This document shows positions 62,843 to 64,000 of a stretch of 64,000 nt of DNA, one piece after another (the stretch's first letter is position 1; every line of letters begins with the position of its first letter). The position numbers and the translations under genes are program-made. A model generated the notes under the pieces. The model saw nothing but the letters and a program-made list of their open reading frames with translations. It made no database searches and had not been told where the DNA came from. Origin of the DNA: Rhizobium sp. BK602 (GTDB lineage: Bacteria; Pseudomonadota; Alphaproteobacteria; Rhizobiales; Rhizobiaceae); assembly GCF_014195095.1 (NCBI RefSeq), contig NZ_JACIBC010000014.1:1-64000 (forward strand). The letters run 5' to 3'.

Positions 62843-63700
62843 ATGTCTAGAGCAGTCGTCATCAGTGGAGGAGGCCCGCTTGCAGTTGCATGGGAGTGCG
62901 GACTCGTCAGTGGTTTGGCTCAGTCGGGGCTTTCGCTGTCGACGACGGATTTCCTTCTTGGGACCTCCGCCGGTGCAATCGTCGGCGCCCAGATTGCCGC
63001 AGGCCGCGATCCGATCAAAATGACGGAGGCCATCATGGCCGAAGCCACGCGCACGCCTGGAGCGGCCAGCAACTCACCACCTCCCATGGCAGCAATCGCC
63101 AAGTTGCCGGAATTATTCGCGAAAGCGCAGAAGAGCGAGAGCGAGCGTATTGAGGTCGGAGCCTACGCCTTGGCAGCTTCGACGTCAGATAATCTGCAGA
63201 CCCACGTTGGGAGATTTTCTACGATTGTCGGCACCGACGACTGGCCGGAGACCATCGGTATCGTCGTAGTCGACGTTGCTGACGGCAAAGCGAGGGTAGT
63301 ACTGCGGCAAGATTGCGGCGTGACGCTCGGGACAGCTGTCGCGGCAAGCTGCTCCCTGCCCGGTCTTCACCCAACGGTCCCGATCGGCGGAAGGTATTAT
63401 ATGGATGGCGGCCTGCGCTCTGCTGCCAATGCCGATCTCGTCGGCCAGTTCGATACCATTCTGATCCTGAGCTTCAATCCGGCAGGATCAGTGGGACAGC
63501 GAATGATTTCCCGGACAGCGGCCCAAGTTGATGAACTCCTTGCGGCCGGAATGCAGGCCCTTGCCATCACTCCCGATGAGGCATGCCTCGAAGCGATAGG
63601 TTCCGATACGATGAACTTTTCATCTCGCCCCGCCGTTGCGCGGAACGCTGTAATGCAAGGCCTTGGGATTGCATGTGAACTTGCGGAGTTCTGGCGGTAA
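62843..63700 (+). CDS. Patatin-like phospholipase (second copy)
   Basis: A 285-residue serine hydrolase. The oxyanion loop is ISGGGPLAVAWECG, the nucleophile is Ser in LLGTSAGAIVGAQ, and the dyad Asp is in YMDGGLRSAANADL. No signal peptide or DUF3734 tail, so it is a different subtype from the patatin at 24518. Third-position GC looks lower than in neighbouring genes, which may indicate a more recent arrival. The substrate is unknown. Confidence 0.87.
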   Translation: MSRAVVISGGGPLAVAWECGLVSGLAQSGLSLSTTDFLLGTSAGAIVGAQIAAGRDPIKMTEAIMAEATRTPGAASNSPPPMAAIAKLPELFAKAQKSESERIEVGAYALAASTSDNLQTHVGRFSTIVGTDDWPETIGIVVVDVADGKARVVLRQDCGVTLGTAVAASCSLPGLHPTVPIGGRYYMDGGLRSAANADLVGQFDTILILSFNPAGSVGQRMISRTAAQVDELLAAGMQALAITPDEACLEAIGSDTMNFSSRPAVARNAVMQGLGIACELAEFWR

Positions 63701-63749
63701 GAGAGCAGCCGCTGCTTTGCAAATGAGCGCCTAATGCCCTCGGTCCAGC

Positions 63750-64000
63750 TTATTCCCAGCCCACCATGCGCTGAAAGAAATCGAAGACATGGCCGGGCGG
63801 AGGTTCTGCCGGCGAGGCCGCTGGCAAGGCGGGAAGACGCGGGGCGGCCAATGCGGTGGGTGCGGCTTCGGCCTCGGCTTCCATTCCATCGGGCACCGGA
63901 TCGGTATTCTCCGCGGCTGGATGTTCCTGCTCGTCAGCCTGCCGATCATCCTCGCCGCGATCCTGCGCGGTCTCGCCGCCTTGCCCGTCCCGGCGCTCCT
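63750..64000 (-). CDS. Partial hypothetical protein, cut by the right edge
   Basis: Only the C-terminal 82 or so residues are in the window; the frame is open to the edge. It is acidic and Ala/Pro/Glu-rich (QADEQEHPAAENTDPVPDG) and ends GHVFDFFQRMVGWE. Third codon positions are strongly G/C, which supports coding over the competing frame at 63731-63949. No family was recognised, and the 5' end lies beyond 64000. Confidence 0.5.
   Translation of the reverse strand, partial: ERRDGQGGETAQDRGEDDRQADEQEHPAAENTDPVPDGMEAEAEAAPTALAAPRLPALPAASPAEPPPGHVFDFFQRMVGWE

Overview
This is a high-GC chromosomal segment from an alphaproteobacterium of the order Rhizobiales, most likely genus Rhizobium in the R. 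etli / R. leguminosarum group. The evidence is the gene content and order (ffs-dnaX-ebfC-recR, rimP-nusA-ylxR-infB-rbfA-truB-rpsO-pnp, irr beside fabA-fabB-fabI, aroA-cmk-rpsA), a Fur-family Irr regulator, a CP4-type class II EPSP synthase, a CycM-like membrane cytochrome c, and several families of palindromic intergenic repeats of the kind common in Rhizobium. No replication origin, prophage, insertion sequence, CRISPR array or plasmid-type module was seen.

Layout. 0-9 kb: a small conserved protein, a histidine kinase/OmpR regulator pair, an RsuA-type pseudouridine synthase overlapping a phosphoribosyltransferase, a long-form purC, a NodT/TolC-type lipoprotein and a secreted SH3b protein. 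9-18 kb: three small genes, penicillin-binding protein 1A, dnaK-dnaJ behind an RpoH-type promoter, and recF. 18-31 kb: mostly metabolic and accessory singletons (MoeB/ThiF-like, GNAT, methyltransferase, hydroxyacid dehydrogenase, second SH3b protein, adenosine kinase, AEC transporter, patatin, cytochrome c, kdsB, pheA, VOC, WYL regulator, nudC-HIT). 31-48 kb: the information-processing core, with SRP RNA-dnaX-ebfC-recR, a MltB-type transglycosylase, and the transcription/translation superoperon from rimP to pnp. 48-58 kb: rsmC, an acyltransferase, the fabA-fabB-fabI operon divergent from irr, and several small membrane proteins. 58-64 kb: tRNA-Ala(GGC), an acidic FYDLN protein, aroA-cmk, rpsA, a second patatin and a partial gene at the right edge.

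The genes form mostly housekeeping networks: proteostasis (dnaK/dnaJ), replication and repair (dnaX, ebfC, recR, recF), ribosome and RNA maturation (rimP, nusA, rbfA, truB, pnp, rsmC), envelope biogenesis (mrcA, mltB, kdsB, fabA/B/I), and aromatic amino acids (aroA, pheA). I found no convincing new multi-gene system. The points most worth following are small: two orphan Rho-independent terminators that may end unannotated sRNAs, a palindromic repeat that appears to supply the start codon of a transglycosylase signal peptide, a 7-bp tandem array with inverted copies between irr and a TRIC-channel gene, a DnaX and a MoeB-like protein lacking their zinc cysteines, and an EPSP synthase with Gly where CP4 has Ala100.
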